This document shows positions 26,788 to 34,499 of a DNA stretch of 64,000 bases, in pieces. The first letter of the stretch is position 1, and every line of letters begins with the position of its first letter. Below the pieces are notes generated by a model. It worked only from the letters and a program-made list of their open reading frames with translations. It ran no database searches and was not told where the DNA came from. A program made the position numbers and the translations under genes. The DNA is from Bdellovibrio bacteriovorus (GTDB lineage Bacteria; Bdellovibrionota; Bdellovibrionia; Bdellovibrionales; Bdellovibrionaceae): assembly GCF_001592735.1 (NCBI RefSeq), contig NZ_LUKE01000003.1, positions 62,001 to 126,000 of the forward strand, in the 5' to 3' direction.

Positions 26788-27815
26788 GGTCGCCGACGTC
26801 CCTTGGCCGCCAAGATCTTTTTAATCAATCCATCATCGTCTTCATCGAAAATATCGCCGATGATTTCTTCAAAGATATCTTCCATCGAACACAATCCCAC
26901 ATAATTCAAACGATCATAAATAACCGCGATATGGGACTTTTGTTCTTGCATCTTTAATAAAATCTTAAAGACCGGTTCAAAAGATTTAAATTTTAAAATG
27001 GGTCGAACTAAAGACTCCCACTCAGTGGCTCCATACCGGCGGGCCGCTAAGAACTCTTTGGTGTTGATCATGCCGACCACGTCGTTTTCATCTAAAACGG
27101 GCAGGCGTGTGTGGCGAGAATTGGTGATGATGGTTTCGACATCATCAGCGGTGTCGCCTTTACGAATAAAGATAGCTTCTTCCCACGGGATCATGATGTC
27201 GCGGGCGACTTTTTTATCCGCGCTGACAAGGTTCACCACGTACTGCTTGGTTTGGTGAGGCAAGTCATCAATGGCAATGTCATTCCCATGAGCAGTCGCA
27301 TCTTTGATTGAACCAAAACTTAAAAGCTTTACCAGGATGTTTGTCGACTTTTCTAAGACCGTGACTGCAGGCGATAAGATCTTTTCCGCAATATAAAGTC
27401 CTTGAGCGGCGACCAGTGCTACGGTCAATGGATTTCGAAGGGCGATGGTTTTAGGGACCAGTTCTCCCACCACGACGTTTAAATAAGAAATCGGCAAGAC
27501 CACCATCGCGATGGCCACACCTTCCGCGGTGGCTTCAGAAAGCCCAAAGTTACGGATCAAATAAGGTCCGAAAGCCTCTTCCGCGCCGGCACCACCGACC
27601 GCGGCCGCAATCGCGCCCACCAAGGTGATACCAATCTGAATCACCGAAAGAGTGCGCTCGGGATTGCTTTTAAGCTGCATCAACAGGCGTGCGGATCTTT
27701 GCTTGGGGGCGAGGCGCTTTAACTGAGTCTTACTGACGGTCACAAAGGCCATTTCAGAGCCTGAAAGCAGCATATTAATGAACAAACAGATAAGAACGAC
27801 TAATAATTCAGTCAC
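26784..27815 (-). CDS. CNNM/DUF21 membrane protein with CBS domains (CorB/CorC type)
   Basis: A membrane protein of the magnesium/cobalt-associated CNNM family. Three to four DUF21 helices cover residues 1-160 (IGITLVGAIAAAVGGAGAE, SYLNVVVGELVPKTIALR are characteristic), followed by a CBS pair (about 200-330). The usual C-terminal CorC_HlyC domain is missing, since the protein stops at 343 residues after GLIKKILAAKGRRRP. It starts with GTG preceded by GGGAGG. Older annotations call these hemolysins, but ion transport or its regulation is better supported. Confidence 0.88.
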   Translation of the reverse strand: MTELLVVLICLFINMLLSGSEMAFVTVSKTQLKRLAPKQRSARLLMQLKSNPERTLSVIQIGITLVGAIAAAVGGAGAEEAFGPYLIRNFGLSEATAEGVAIAMVVLPISYLNVVVGELVPKTIALRNPLTVALVAAQGLYIAEKILSPAVTVLEKSTNILVKLLSFGSIKDATAHGNDIAIDDLPHQTKQYVVNLVSADKKVARDIMIPWEEAIFIRKGDTADDVETIITNSRHTRLPVLDENDVVGMINTKEFLAARRYGATEWESLVRPILKFKSFEPVFKILLKMQEQKSHIAVIYDRLNYVGLCSMEDIFEEIIGDIFDEDDDGLIKKILAAKGRRRP

Positions 27816-28000
27816 GAAAGCCTCCCGTAGGAAGCCTGGGTCAATCTCGGTAGAGGGTCAGGGTCCATAGGCGCTCAATCTATCAAAACGGAGCACTCTA
27901 AGCAAATTCGCCATGCGTCATTAGTTTGTGGCCAAAGTTCTTGCCATGGACCCAAGCCGTCGGAGAAAAGGATCTTCCCAAAATTCATGACGGAGGGTCC

Positions 28001-28591
28001 ATGAAGTTTTTTGTATTGTTATCCGCTTTATTTGTATCTCTTTCGGCTTTTTCTGGCTGGAATGAGGACTTTGCTGAACTTAAAAAAATCCCACGCGATT
28101 ATAATGACGCGGGATCTATCTGTGAGGAAGTGGCACGACTAGATATGCAGCGTGCTTACCCAGGTCCCCAATATAAGGTGGAAGTCGGGATCGCTTATGC
28201 TGATGAGGAGCGCACGATCGGTGAGCTTGATATCATCATCTTTGATACTAACATGAACAAAGTCTACAAAGTGGCTGAAGTAAAGTGTTGGAAAGACGTT
28301 CGTGGAGGCTTGAAAAAAGCTCGCGAACAGCGCGCGCGCTTTGTTAGCAATGTTCATTCGAACAAAGTTTTGCAATTCCGTTCGACTTCAACGGGTCAGT
28401 ACTATGAGCAAAACCAATTCCAAAACATCACGGAATTCTTTTCGATCGCGCAAAAAGGATCTGAAGCGGTGGGTTTTGATGTGGAGTTGAATTACTCTTT
28501 GTCAGAGCTAAAGCAGTACCGCAAAGACATGATTCGTTGTCAGAATCGTGGTGAGTGTGCGAGTCCTTATAATAAAAAACGTGCGCATTAG
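28001..28591 (+). CDS. Secreted PD-(D/E)XK-like nuclease candidate
   Basis: From the ATG at 28001 (GGAGGGTCC upstream) the protein is 196 residues with signal peptide MKFFVLLSALFVSLSAFSG. The mature part shows the core of the PD-(D/E)XK nuclease fold: a helix with Glu43 (CEEVARLDMQ), then GELD with Asp77 followed by a hydrophobic strand, then VAEVKC with Glu93-x-Lys95. The order and spacing match the YraN/restriction-enzyme type. A helix KKAREQRARF follows. Export suggests degradation of prey or extracellular DNA. It could also be a catalytically altered relative. Confidence 0.6.
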   Translation: MKFFVLLSALFVSLSAFSGWNEDFAELKKIPRDYNDAGSICEEVARLDMQRAYPGPQYKVEVGIAYADEERTIGELDIIIFDTNMNKVYKVAEVKCWKDVRGGLKKAREQRARFVSNVHSNKVLQFRSTSTGQYYEQNQFQNITEFFSIAQKGSEAVGFDVELNYSLSELKQYRKDMIRCQNRGECASPYNKKRAH

Positions 28592-28769
28592 TTAGTGCTT
28601 TCTTTTCAAGCTTCGCTTGGAAAGACGGGCCAGAGGTTTATCTGACGGCCTTCGTTTTATTACTTATTCTTTGAGACATCGGCGTGGCCGATGTCGAAAG
28701 GACTAAGGGCCCCGCCGCGCCGAAGCTTTCAGCGGAGGCGGGACCCTTTTCGGCGCGCGCAAGACAGTG
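28592..28769. other. Hairpin-dense intergenic region
   Basis: Three stems are visible: TTTCAAGC/GCTTGGAAA near 28606, a perfect GACATCGGC/GCCGATGTC near 28676-28696, and GCGCCGAA/TTCGGCGC spanning 28717-28756. They lie between the ends of two convergent genes, so they probably serve as terminators in both directions. Confidence 0.55.
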
Positions 28770-29204
28770 CTAGATCGCACGCAAAATAAAATTAAAAGAA
28801 CGAAGCATGGAACTAAATGCCTGGCGTTTGTTGATGAAACCCATGTAGCTAAAGTGGCGCACAAGCGGCAACTCCAGCTCTTCTTCGCTGTGACCAGTAT
28901 ATATCACTACCGGAATAGGTCGCTTGTTTTTATGGGTTTTGCTTTCATGCATAAGACGATCCATTAACAACAATGTTTCTCGTCCACCCATTTGTGGCAT
29001 CTGCCAGTCTAAAATCACTAAATCAAATTGTCGGTTGATCAACAAGGGGATCGCGTCTTGACCGTCAAAGGCCATTGTGACGTCACATTTATAGTGATCC
29101 AAAATGTGGGACATCAGTTTTACCGAATCTAAACTGTCGTCAATGACAAGCACTCGCGGTTGATGTTGTTGTTTTTCTAATGCAGAAGAGGTTTCAATAA
29201 CCAT
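28770..29204 (-). CDS. Stand-alone response regulator receiver domain
   Basis: A single REC domain of 144 residues from the ATG at 29204 (GGAG upstream). The acidic pair Asp22-Asp23 and phosphoacceptor Asp66 (LVILDWQMPQMGG), Thr in VVIYTGHS, and a lysine in INKRQ are all in place. No output domain is present, so it works like CheY or Spo0F through protein contact. No kinase is adjacent. It lies 128 bp downstream of the RNase Y gene on the same strand. Confidence 0.9.
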   Translation of the reverse strand: MVIETSSALEKQQHQPRVLVIDDSLDSVKLMSHILDHYKCDVTMAFDGQDAIPLLINRQFDLVILDWQMPQMGGRETLLLMDRLMHESKTHKNKRPIPVVIYTGHSEEELELPLVRHFSYMGFINKRQAFSSMLRSFNFILRAI

Positions 29205-29332
29205 GGGGGTCTCCGTTTCCTTTAAAACCACTCCCTTATTGAAACTTATGTAGATCTGAGTTTCCTCTAAAACACTTAATATGATCCGTTTTTAATAAAA
29301 GGTCTGTAAAATGACAGGCCCGTAACCCACCA

Positions 29333-30931
29333 TTAGGCAAGTTCCTTGCGGGTTTGTTCAGTTACAATAGTTTCGCGAACTACGACCACCTTAATTTGTC
29401 CCGGATAATTACACTCTTCCTCGACGCGGGCCGCTATTTTTTTCGACAATTCCAGTGATTGTTCGTCATTCACTTTTCTGCCATTCACCATGACTCGACA
29501 TTCACGGCCCCCACTCAAGACAAAGCAATCTGTCACTCCTGGGAAGCTGCGAGCGATATCTTGCAGCTCCGACACCTTCTGATTGTAAGATTCAATTGTC
29601 GAACGACGTGCCCCCGGGCGAGCCCCCGAAACTGCATCTGCGGCAATCACTAAGAAAGCATGATCACTGCTGGGCTGCTCATCAAAGTGATGGGCTTTAA
29701 CGGCATGAACAACGTCCGCAGCTTCGCCGCGAGCGGCGATAAAGTCCGCCCCGATCACTGCATGGCCCCCTTCAATAGAGTGGTCCATGGATTTACCGAT
29801 ATCGTGAAGCATTCCCACGCGGCGGGCTTTTTTAATGTCGACACCAATTTCAGCCGCCATAAGGCCGGCAAGCCAGCCGACTTCGCCACAGTGGAAGTAT
29901 TGGTTTTGAGTGAATGAGTAACGATAGCGCAAAGATCCCATCATCTGGCGAACTTCGGCGTTGAGTCCTTCCAATTTTAATTCTTTCGCTAAAGCATCGC
30001 CATCGTGTTTGATGTTTTTGAAAAGTTCTTTTTTCTGATTTTCGGCGATCTTTCTGATGAAATCAGGATTGATGTTTTTCTTTTCTTTAAAGATGCGCTC
30101 TAAAGTTCGACGAGTCAGTTCCCGGCGAACAGGGTCAAATCCGGCAACTCCCACCATGTCCATGCCGTCTTCAACGATGATATCACAACCGCAAGAGTCT
30201 TGAACGGCTTTGATATTATTGCCAGCAGGATCACAGAAAAGTTTTCGGACGTGATTGTCGGGAAAATTCACCGCCCCAATCCCGCGCTCAGCGCAGTAAG
30301 GTCTAGCAAAACGATCAATCACCAGGCTTAAGATTTTTTTCGCCCGCGTTTCGGCGTGCTCTTTGACGTCTTCTTCGGATTCTTGAATAAAGCGCGCAGC
30401 GCGTTTTTTAGAGTCCTCTTCCATCTGATTTTTCAACTGAGTTTTAAATTCTTCGGCCGAGGTGTTTAGCTTCGTCGTCAACCTTTGCACCAAGTCTTGG
30501 TTTAAAGATTTCTGTGCCTCTTTGATACGAGTCAAAGAAGCTTCTTGAGTTTTTAAAGCTTGTTCTTGTTTTTTTACGTCGGCTTCACGCTCTTGCAGTT
30601 TCTTTTTTTCTTCATGGGCAATGGAATCGGCCTTTGACTTTTTCTCGGCCGCAACTTCTTGCAGATCCTCGATGCGACCTTCGACTTTTAACATCTCAGG
30701 TTCTACTTTCGTCCACAGCTCCATTTCGATTTCTTGAATGCGCTCTTGTTCTTCAAGCGCGCGCAGTTCAACGGCTTCTTTGGCTTCATCTAAAACTTCA
30801 TCGGCTTCTTCGCGAGCATGACGAATCGTGCGAGCGCGCATTACTTTGTGCAAAGCAAGTCCACCAAATGCACCGGCCGCAAGCGCGATGAGGGCTGTGA
30901 TGATAATCGTAATCAAATTAACTTCTAACAT
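29333..30931 (-). CDS. rny: Ribonuclease Y
   Basis: A membrane-anchored endoribonuclease that starts mRNA decay. Residues 5-28 are the membrane anchor, 35-200 a long Glu/Lys/Ala coiled coil, 215-280 the KH domain and 335-430 the HD domain with His-Asp in MLHDIGKSMDHSIEGGHA. Length 532 is typical. The KH domain's usual GxxG loop (GREGRN in other species) reads DPAGNN here, so RNA binding by this loop may be altered. GGAG lies six bases before the ATG. Confidence 0.95.
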   Translation of the reverse strand: MLEVNLITIIITALIALAAGAFGGLALHKVMRARTIRHAREEADEVLDEAKEAVELRALEEQERIQEIEMELWTKVEPEMLKVEGRIEDLQEVAAEKKSKADSIAHEEKKKLQEREADVKKQEQALKTQEASLTRIKEAQKSLNQDLVQRLTTKLNTSAEEFKTQLKNQMEEDSKKRAARFIQESEEDVKEHAETRAKKILSLVIDRFARPYCAERGIGAVNFPDNHVRKLFCDPAGNNIKAVQDSCGCDIIVEDGMDMVGVAGFDPVRRELTRRTLERIFKEKKNINPDFIRKIAENQKKELFKNIKHDGDALAKELKLEGLNAEVRQMMGSLRYRYSFTQNQYFHCGEVGWLAGLMAAEIGVDIKKARRVGMLHDIGKSMDHSIEGGHAVIGADFIAARGEAADVVHAVKAHHFDEQPSSDHAFLVIAADAVSGARPGARRSTIESYNQKVSELQDIARSFPGVTDCFVLSGGRECRVMVNGRKVNDEQSLELSKKIAARVEEECNYPGQIKVVVVRETIVTEQTRKELA

Positions 30932-31176
30932 TCGGTCTCCAATGTTCCAGACTCCTTCTGGAACTTTAATGAAGTGGCTTCGGACAAGTTTTTATTTTCT
31001 TAGAACCTTGCCGTCCACTTCGGGGCAGAACAACCTTTGCAAAAAAAATGAAAGGTCTAAAACACCTTATTTTAGCTCCTAAGTCTTTGAAAACGCAAAT
31101 AAATCACTTTTTTGCGGGGCCTTTACTTTAGGCGTTATCAAGGGTAGCTTGGAAAAACGAACCAGGAGGCCTAGAA

Positions 31177-31644
31177 ATGGGGCAAATGCAGTGTGATACA
31201 AAGTGGCAAGGTGGGTTGGGATTTAAGGCCCAGATCCGCGGTCACGAGTTCCAGATGGACACTAAAAAAGAGTCCGGGGGACAAGATGCCGGACCTAGCC
31301 CGAAAGAAGTTCTTTTGGCTAGTATTTGTGCCTGCTCCGGCATGGACGTCGCTTCCATTTTGCAAAAAATGAGAGTGAACCTTGTTTCTTGTGACATCTC
31401 GGCAGAAACAGAAACGACGGACGGGTATCCTTCCGTGTTTAAAGAAGTGAAGTTGAAATTCAAAATTGTGGGACCTGACATTAAAGCCGATCAAGCCATC
31501 AAGGCCGTGGTTTTGTCGATGACTAAATATTGTGGCGTCAGTGCGATGGTGGCCGGGGTGTCTCCCATCACCTATGAGATTTTTTTAAATGATGTCAGTA
31601 TTAAATCGGATCGAGCGGATTTTTCGGAGAATTTAAAGCTGTGA
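31177..31644 (+). CDS. OsmC/Ohr family protein
   Basis: A 155-residue OsmC-type protein, a thiol-dependent peroxidase fold against organic hydroperoxides. Characteristic residues: GPSPKEVLLASICACSGMDVASILQK with two cysteines close together (ACSG) and, later, the second-cysteine region MTKYCGVSAMVAG. AGGAGG lies seven bases before the ATG. It overlaps the next gene by 4 bp, so both are cotranslated. Confidence 0.9.
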   Translation: MGQMQCDTKWQGGLGFKAQIRGHEFQMDTKKESGGQDAGPSPKEVLLASICACSGMDVASILQKMRVNLVSCDISAETETTDGYPSVFKEVKLKFKIVGPDIKADQAIKAVVLSMTKYCGVSAMVAGVSPITYEIFLNDVSIKSDRADFSENLKL

Positions 31645-32042
31645 TCATTCAGATTCCGTTTCATGAAATGGATTTTTCATACGCCAGATCCGGGGGGCCT
31701 GGCGGGCAGAACGTCAACAAGACGAATTCGGCTGCGATCTTGCGTTGGAATTTGGAAAGCTCGCAAGTGTTTAACGAAGATCAGAAGGCGCGCTTGCGCA
31801 TGAAACTTCAAGGAAAACTCACCAAAGACGGTGACTTACTTATTCGCAGTGATGTGCATCGTGATCAAGATCAAAATCGCTCGGAGTGCATTCGTCGCCT
31901 GCAAGAAACTTTGCAGCGCGCTTTGCATGTTCCTAAAAAACGAGTCGCCACCAAACCCACAAAGAGTTCGCAGCGCAAACGCGTAGAAACAAAAAAACTG
32001 CGCTCAGAGACAAAATCTTTGCGTCAGAAGATTCGCGGTTAA
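31641..32042 (+). CDS. arfB: Alternative ribosome-rescue factor / peptidyl-tRNA hydrolase ArfB (YaeJ)
   Basis: Releases peptides from stalled ribosomes lacking a stop codon. The domain starts with YARSGGPGGQNVNKTNSAA, containing the GGQ motif that cleaves peptidyl-tRNA, and ends in a Lys/Arg-rich tail (KKRVATKPTKSSQRKR) that enters the mRNA tunnel. Length 133 fits ArfB. It starts at GTG inside the stop of the OsmC gene. RF1/RF2 are excluded by size. Confidence 0.93.
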   Translation: MIIQIPFHEMDFSYARSGGPGGQNVNKTNSAAILRWNLESSQVFNEDQKARLRMKLQGKLTKDGDLLIRSDVHRDQDQNRSECIRRLQETLQRALHVPKKRVATKPTKSSQRKRVETKKLRSETKSLRQKIRG

Positions 32043-32126
32043 TGCAAGTCTTGAGGTATGGGTGCGACGCGCCCGCATAGATTTTGGATGGGAGTAGAAA
32101 AAATTTGAAGGCGTATCGCAGAGTTT

Positions 32127-33038
32127 TTATTGGTATTGCTCTAGAATACGAAGGTCATTTAAGTTCACAAATGAATATCCCTCTTGCAAAAGTGCCGGAA
32201 TAAACTGTGAAACCATATCGACCGTATTCAAAGTCAAATCATGCATCAACACCACACCGCCACCTTTGCGGCGAGTTTCTTTTAAGTACCCTGCTAAGCA
32301 CACATCCACGGGCACTGCTGAATAGCCAAATTTTTTGCTTGAAGACCAGCAATCCCAGTCGGCGGCTTGTGTGATCTCTGCCGCGGTCTTAGGACGAACT
32401 CCTGTCACGGCACCCGTTTTATAGTTCGCGATGACGTTTGGAACCAGCGCGCCGCCGATACTCCAATAAACCGGACCAATATAATCACGAACCGAAGCAA
32501 TCGCATTCAGCTTGGCCGCGTGGGTGGAATTCCAAGCGCCATACGGAGCACGGAAATATCGGGGCAAGGCCGGCGACATATATTTGCGGATCACCTTATC
32601 AGACTCGACCACCTCTTTTAAAAGCATGTCGTTATATTGCTCATACAGATGTGAACCTAAGTTTGCGTGAGAGTAGGAGTGATTGCCGATGGTGTGGCCT
32701 TCGTCTTTCATGCGCTTCATAATTTCAGGATATTTTTTAGCATTTTGGGCTAAGACAAAGAACGTGGCCTTGATATTGTAAATGCGCAAGATATCTAAAA
32801 GAACGGGCGTGGCTTCTGGGGACGGGCCATCATCGAAAGTAAGAACAACTTTTTTGGTATTACCAAGATCGAAAGTGCCGATGCTTTTGGTTTGAAAAAG
32901 GGGATCGCTGCCGTCAGTGTTAATGTCTCCCGAAAAGCTTTCGTTATTTTTGTCCGTACATCCAGACATCGTCATGGCGGTCAGACTTAAAGATAAACAA
33001 ACCATCGCCGAAGCTTTGATAAATCGAGAAACGTTCAT
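32127..33038 (-). CDS. Polysaccharide deacetylase lipoprotein
   Basis: A NodB-fold carbohydrate esterase (CE4). The ATG at 33038 has AAGGAG six bases upstream. Residues 1-20 are a lipoprotein signal with lipobox MSGC. The NodB motifs are visible: motif 1 TFDDGPS, motif 2 HTIGNHSYSH (HxxxH), motif 3 RYFRAPYGAW, and late motif VVLMHD. Family members deacetylate peptidoglycan, chitin or other glycans. Bdellovibrio is known to deacetylate prey wall, so this fits prey invasion. It shares the conserved upstream element with the serine protease at 2.5-3.5 kb. Confidence 0.9.
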   Translation of the reverse strand: MNVSRFIKASAMVCLSLSLTAMTMSGCTDKNNESFSGDINTDGSDPLFQTKSIGTFDLGNTKKVVLTFDDGPSPEATPVLLDILRIYNIKATFFVLAQNAKKYPEIMKRMKDEGHTIGNHSYSHANLGSHLYEQYNDMLLKEVVESDKVIRKYMSPALPRYFRAPYGAWNSTHAAKLNAIASVRDYIGPVYWSIGGALVPNVIANYKTGAVTGVRPKTAAEITQAADWDCWSSSKKFGYSAVPVDVCLAGYLKETRRKGGGVVLMHDLTLNTVDMVSQFIPALLQEGYSFVNLNDLRILEQYQ

Positions 33039-33058
33039 AACATGCTCCTTATTCGTAC

Positions 33059-33124
33059 CCGGACTTACTAAGCAAGTGATAGGCCGTCTGAATTGAGGGT
33101 GAACTAGGGCTAAAACGCCCAATA
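33059..33124 (-). promoter_or_regulatory. Conserved upstream element, copy 2 (before the deacetylase)
   Basis: On the minus strand: ATTGGGCGTTTTAG, then CAGACGGCCT, then CACTTGCTTAG ending about 30 bp before the start codon. It aligns without gaps over 45 bp to copy 1 (3473-3537), plus an identical 11-bp core. Confidence 0.6.
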
Positions 33125-33276
33125 AGTCCGATATGGAACCTTTTTATAGGGTGGGGACGATTAATGTCACTCTCCGCACTCCGGTTTTGCCGTTCCTATA
33201 AACTGGCAGTGGTTTGCTCTGCCTTCAATAGAGTCTTCCCAACGAACTCTGTCATGTGCATTCCAATATGGGAAAA

Positions 33277-33320
33277 ATAACGCGCTGGTGCTACCCACGT
33301 AGGTAGCACCAGCGCGTTAT
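33277..33320. repeat. Perfect 19-bp inverted repeat with 6-nt loop
   Basis: The arms ATAACGCGCTGGTGCTACC and GGTAGCACCAGCGCGTTAT are exactly complementary around a 6-nt loop. On the minus strand the stem runs into TTATTTTTCCC, so it could be a terminator, but no minus-strand gene lies upstream of it. It may be a cruciform or protein site. Confidence 0.8.
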
Positions 33321-33501
33321 CACTTCTACAAAGAAATCTACAGAATTTGTTTTTTGGGGGGATGACCCGTTTACGTTTCTCAGGAGCCTAGAGAGTCTTT
33401 CCGGGACGTCCGAGATTCGGAAGAGGTAGGCGCTCGGCTAGCCCCTTCCATGGATTGAGATTGGTTAGTGATTTGTAGATTCACTTTAAGAATAAAAAAG
33501 G

Positions 33502-34404
33502 ATGAATCTAATGCTTCATAAATTGAGCAATACCGAGTTACTTGACAAGACTAAAGCGATAGCAAGCCAGGAGCGAAAGGTCCAAGTCGAACTACTTTGG
33601 CATCTTTTGGAAATACAAAATCGGCGACTCTATTTAGAAATTGGATTTCCGAGTCTTTATGATTACGTCGTCAAAGAACTTGGTTACGGACATGGTGCTG
33701 CTTATAGAAGAATTCAGGCAATGCGATTAATTGAGTCTGTGCCAGATGTAGCTGAGAAGATCGAAGAAGGAAGTATTAATTTATCAACGGCCTCTCAAGT
33801 GCAAAATTTCATTAAATCTGAACGAAAAAATGGCGGGAGTGTTAGTTACAAACAGCGGGTTGAAATGATCAACGCCATCGAAAACAAATCCGCCCGGGAC
33901 GTTGAAAAACATCTCATCAATTTAAAACCAGAAAATGTCATTCGACCCGAAAAAATCCGCATGGTGACCCCTGAAATTATTGAAATGCGCTTAATGATTC
34001 CGGATGATCTAAAAGAAAAAATGGATAAACTTCGCCAGATTTTTTCCCATCGTATTCCTGATATGACCTATCTTGCCCTGATGGAGTATCTGGTGAACCA
34101 AGCTTTGAAGAAAGTTGAAAAAAAGCACAAAAGCTCGTCGCCGGCATTGCGCTTAAAAGCTCCAGAGGGGCACTTACTCTCAAAAAGAAATATTCCCTCA
34201 ACATTACGTCACGCGGTTTGGTTGCGCGATGGGGGCGTTTGCAGTTACCAAGATCCTCAGACCGGCCGAAAATGTGGCGGGCGAAATTTTGTGCAAGTAG
34301 ATCATATTCACCCCTGGTCGAAGGGCGGCGAAAATAAATTAGAAAATCTGCAGCTCTTGTGTGCCGAGCACAATCGGCACAAAAACAATCGGACTCCTTC
34401 TTAA
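33502..34404 (+). CDS. HNH endonuclease of a Bdellovibrio-type family
   Basis: 300 residues. The N-terminal 200 form a helical domain with LYDYVVKELGYGHGAAYRRIQAMRLIE, typical of this family. The C-terminal HNH nuclease has zinc ligands Cys in GGVCSYQDPQTGRKCGG and the catalytic VDHIHPWSKGGEN...LCAEHNRHKN segment. ATG at 33502 or 33511; AAGGATG suits the latter. From memory, related copies recur in Bdellovibrio genomes, behaving like repeated or homing-type genes; that could not be tested here. Confidence 0.85.
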   Translation: MNLMLHKLSNTELLDKTKAIASQERKVQVELLWHLLEIQNRRLYLEIGFPSLYDYVVKELGYGHGAAYRRIQAMRLIESVPDVAEKIEEGSINLSTASQVQNFIKSERKNGGSVSYKQRVEMINAIENKSARDVEKHLINLKPENVIRPEKIRMVTPEIIEMRLMIPDDLKEKMDKLRQIFSHRIPDMTYLALMEYLVNQALKKVEKKHKSSSPALRLKAPEGHLLSKRNIPSTLRHAVWLRDGGVCSYQDPQTGRKCGGRNFVQVDHIHPWSKGGENKLENLQLLCAEHNRHKNNRTPS

Positions 34405-34499
34405 AGAGTATCGAAATTATAAAAATCCGCTGAAAACTCTGACTCAAAGGGTCGGTGCAAGTTCGTGAAATTCACGTTTAAGAATGTTACATAAGACTT

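Larger units (their letters stand above)
33039..33501. other. Intergenic region before the HNH gene
   Basis: It contains the deacetylase upstream element (33059-33124), the long perfect palindrome (33277-33320) and about 180 bp with a GC-rich stretch near 33390-33450. No gene or recognised RNA was found. Confidence 0.4.

Noticed and set aside
26664-26957. 97-codon plus-strand frame over the CNNM gene end
   Set aside because: Antisense to a well-supported gene and runs through its terminator.
33320-33501. GC-rich stretch as a tRNA or small structured RNA
   Set aside because: No cloverleaf, CCA end or T-loop sequence could be found.
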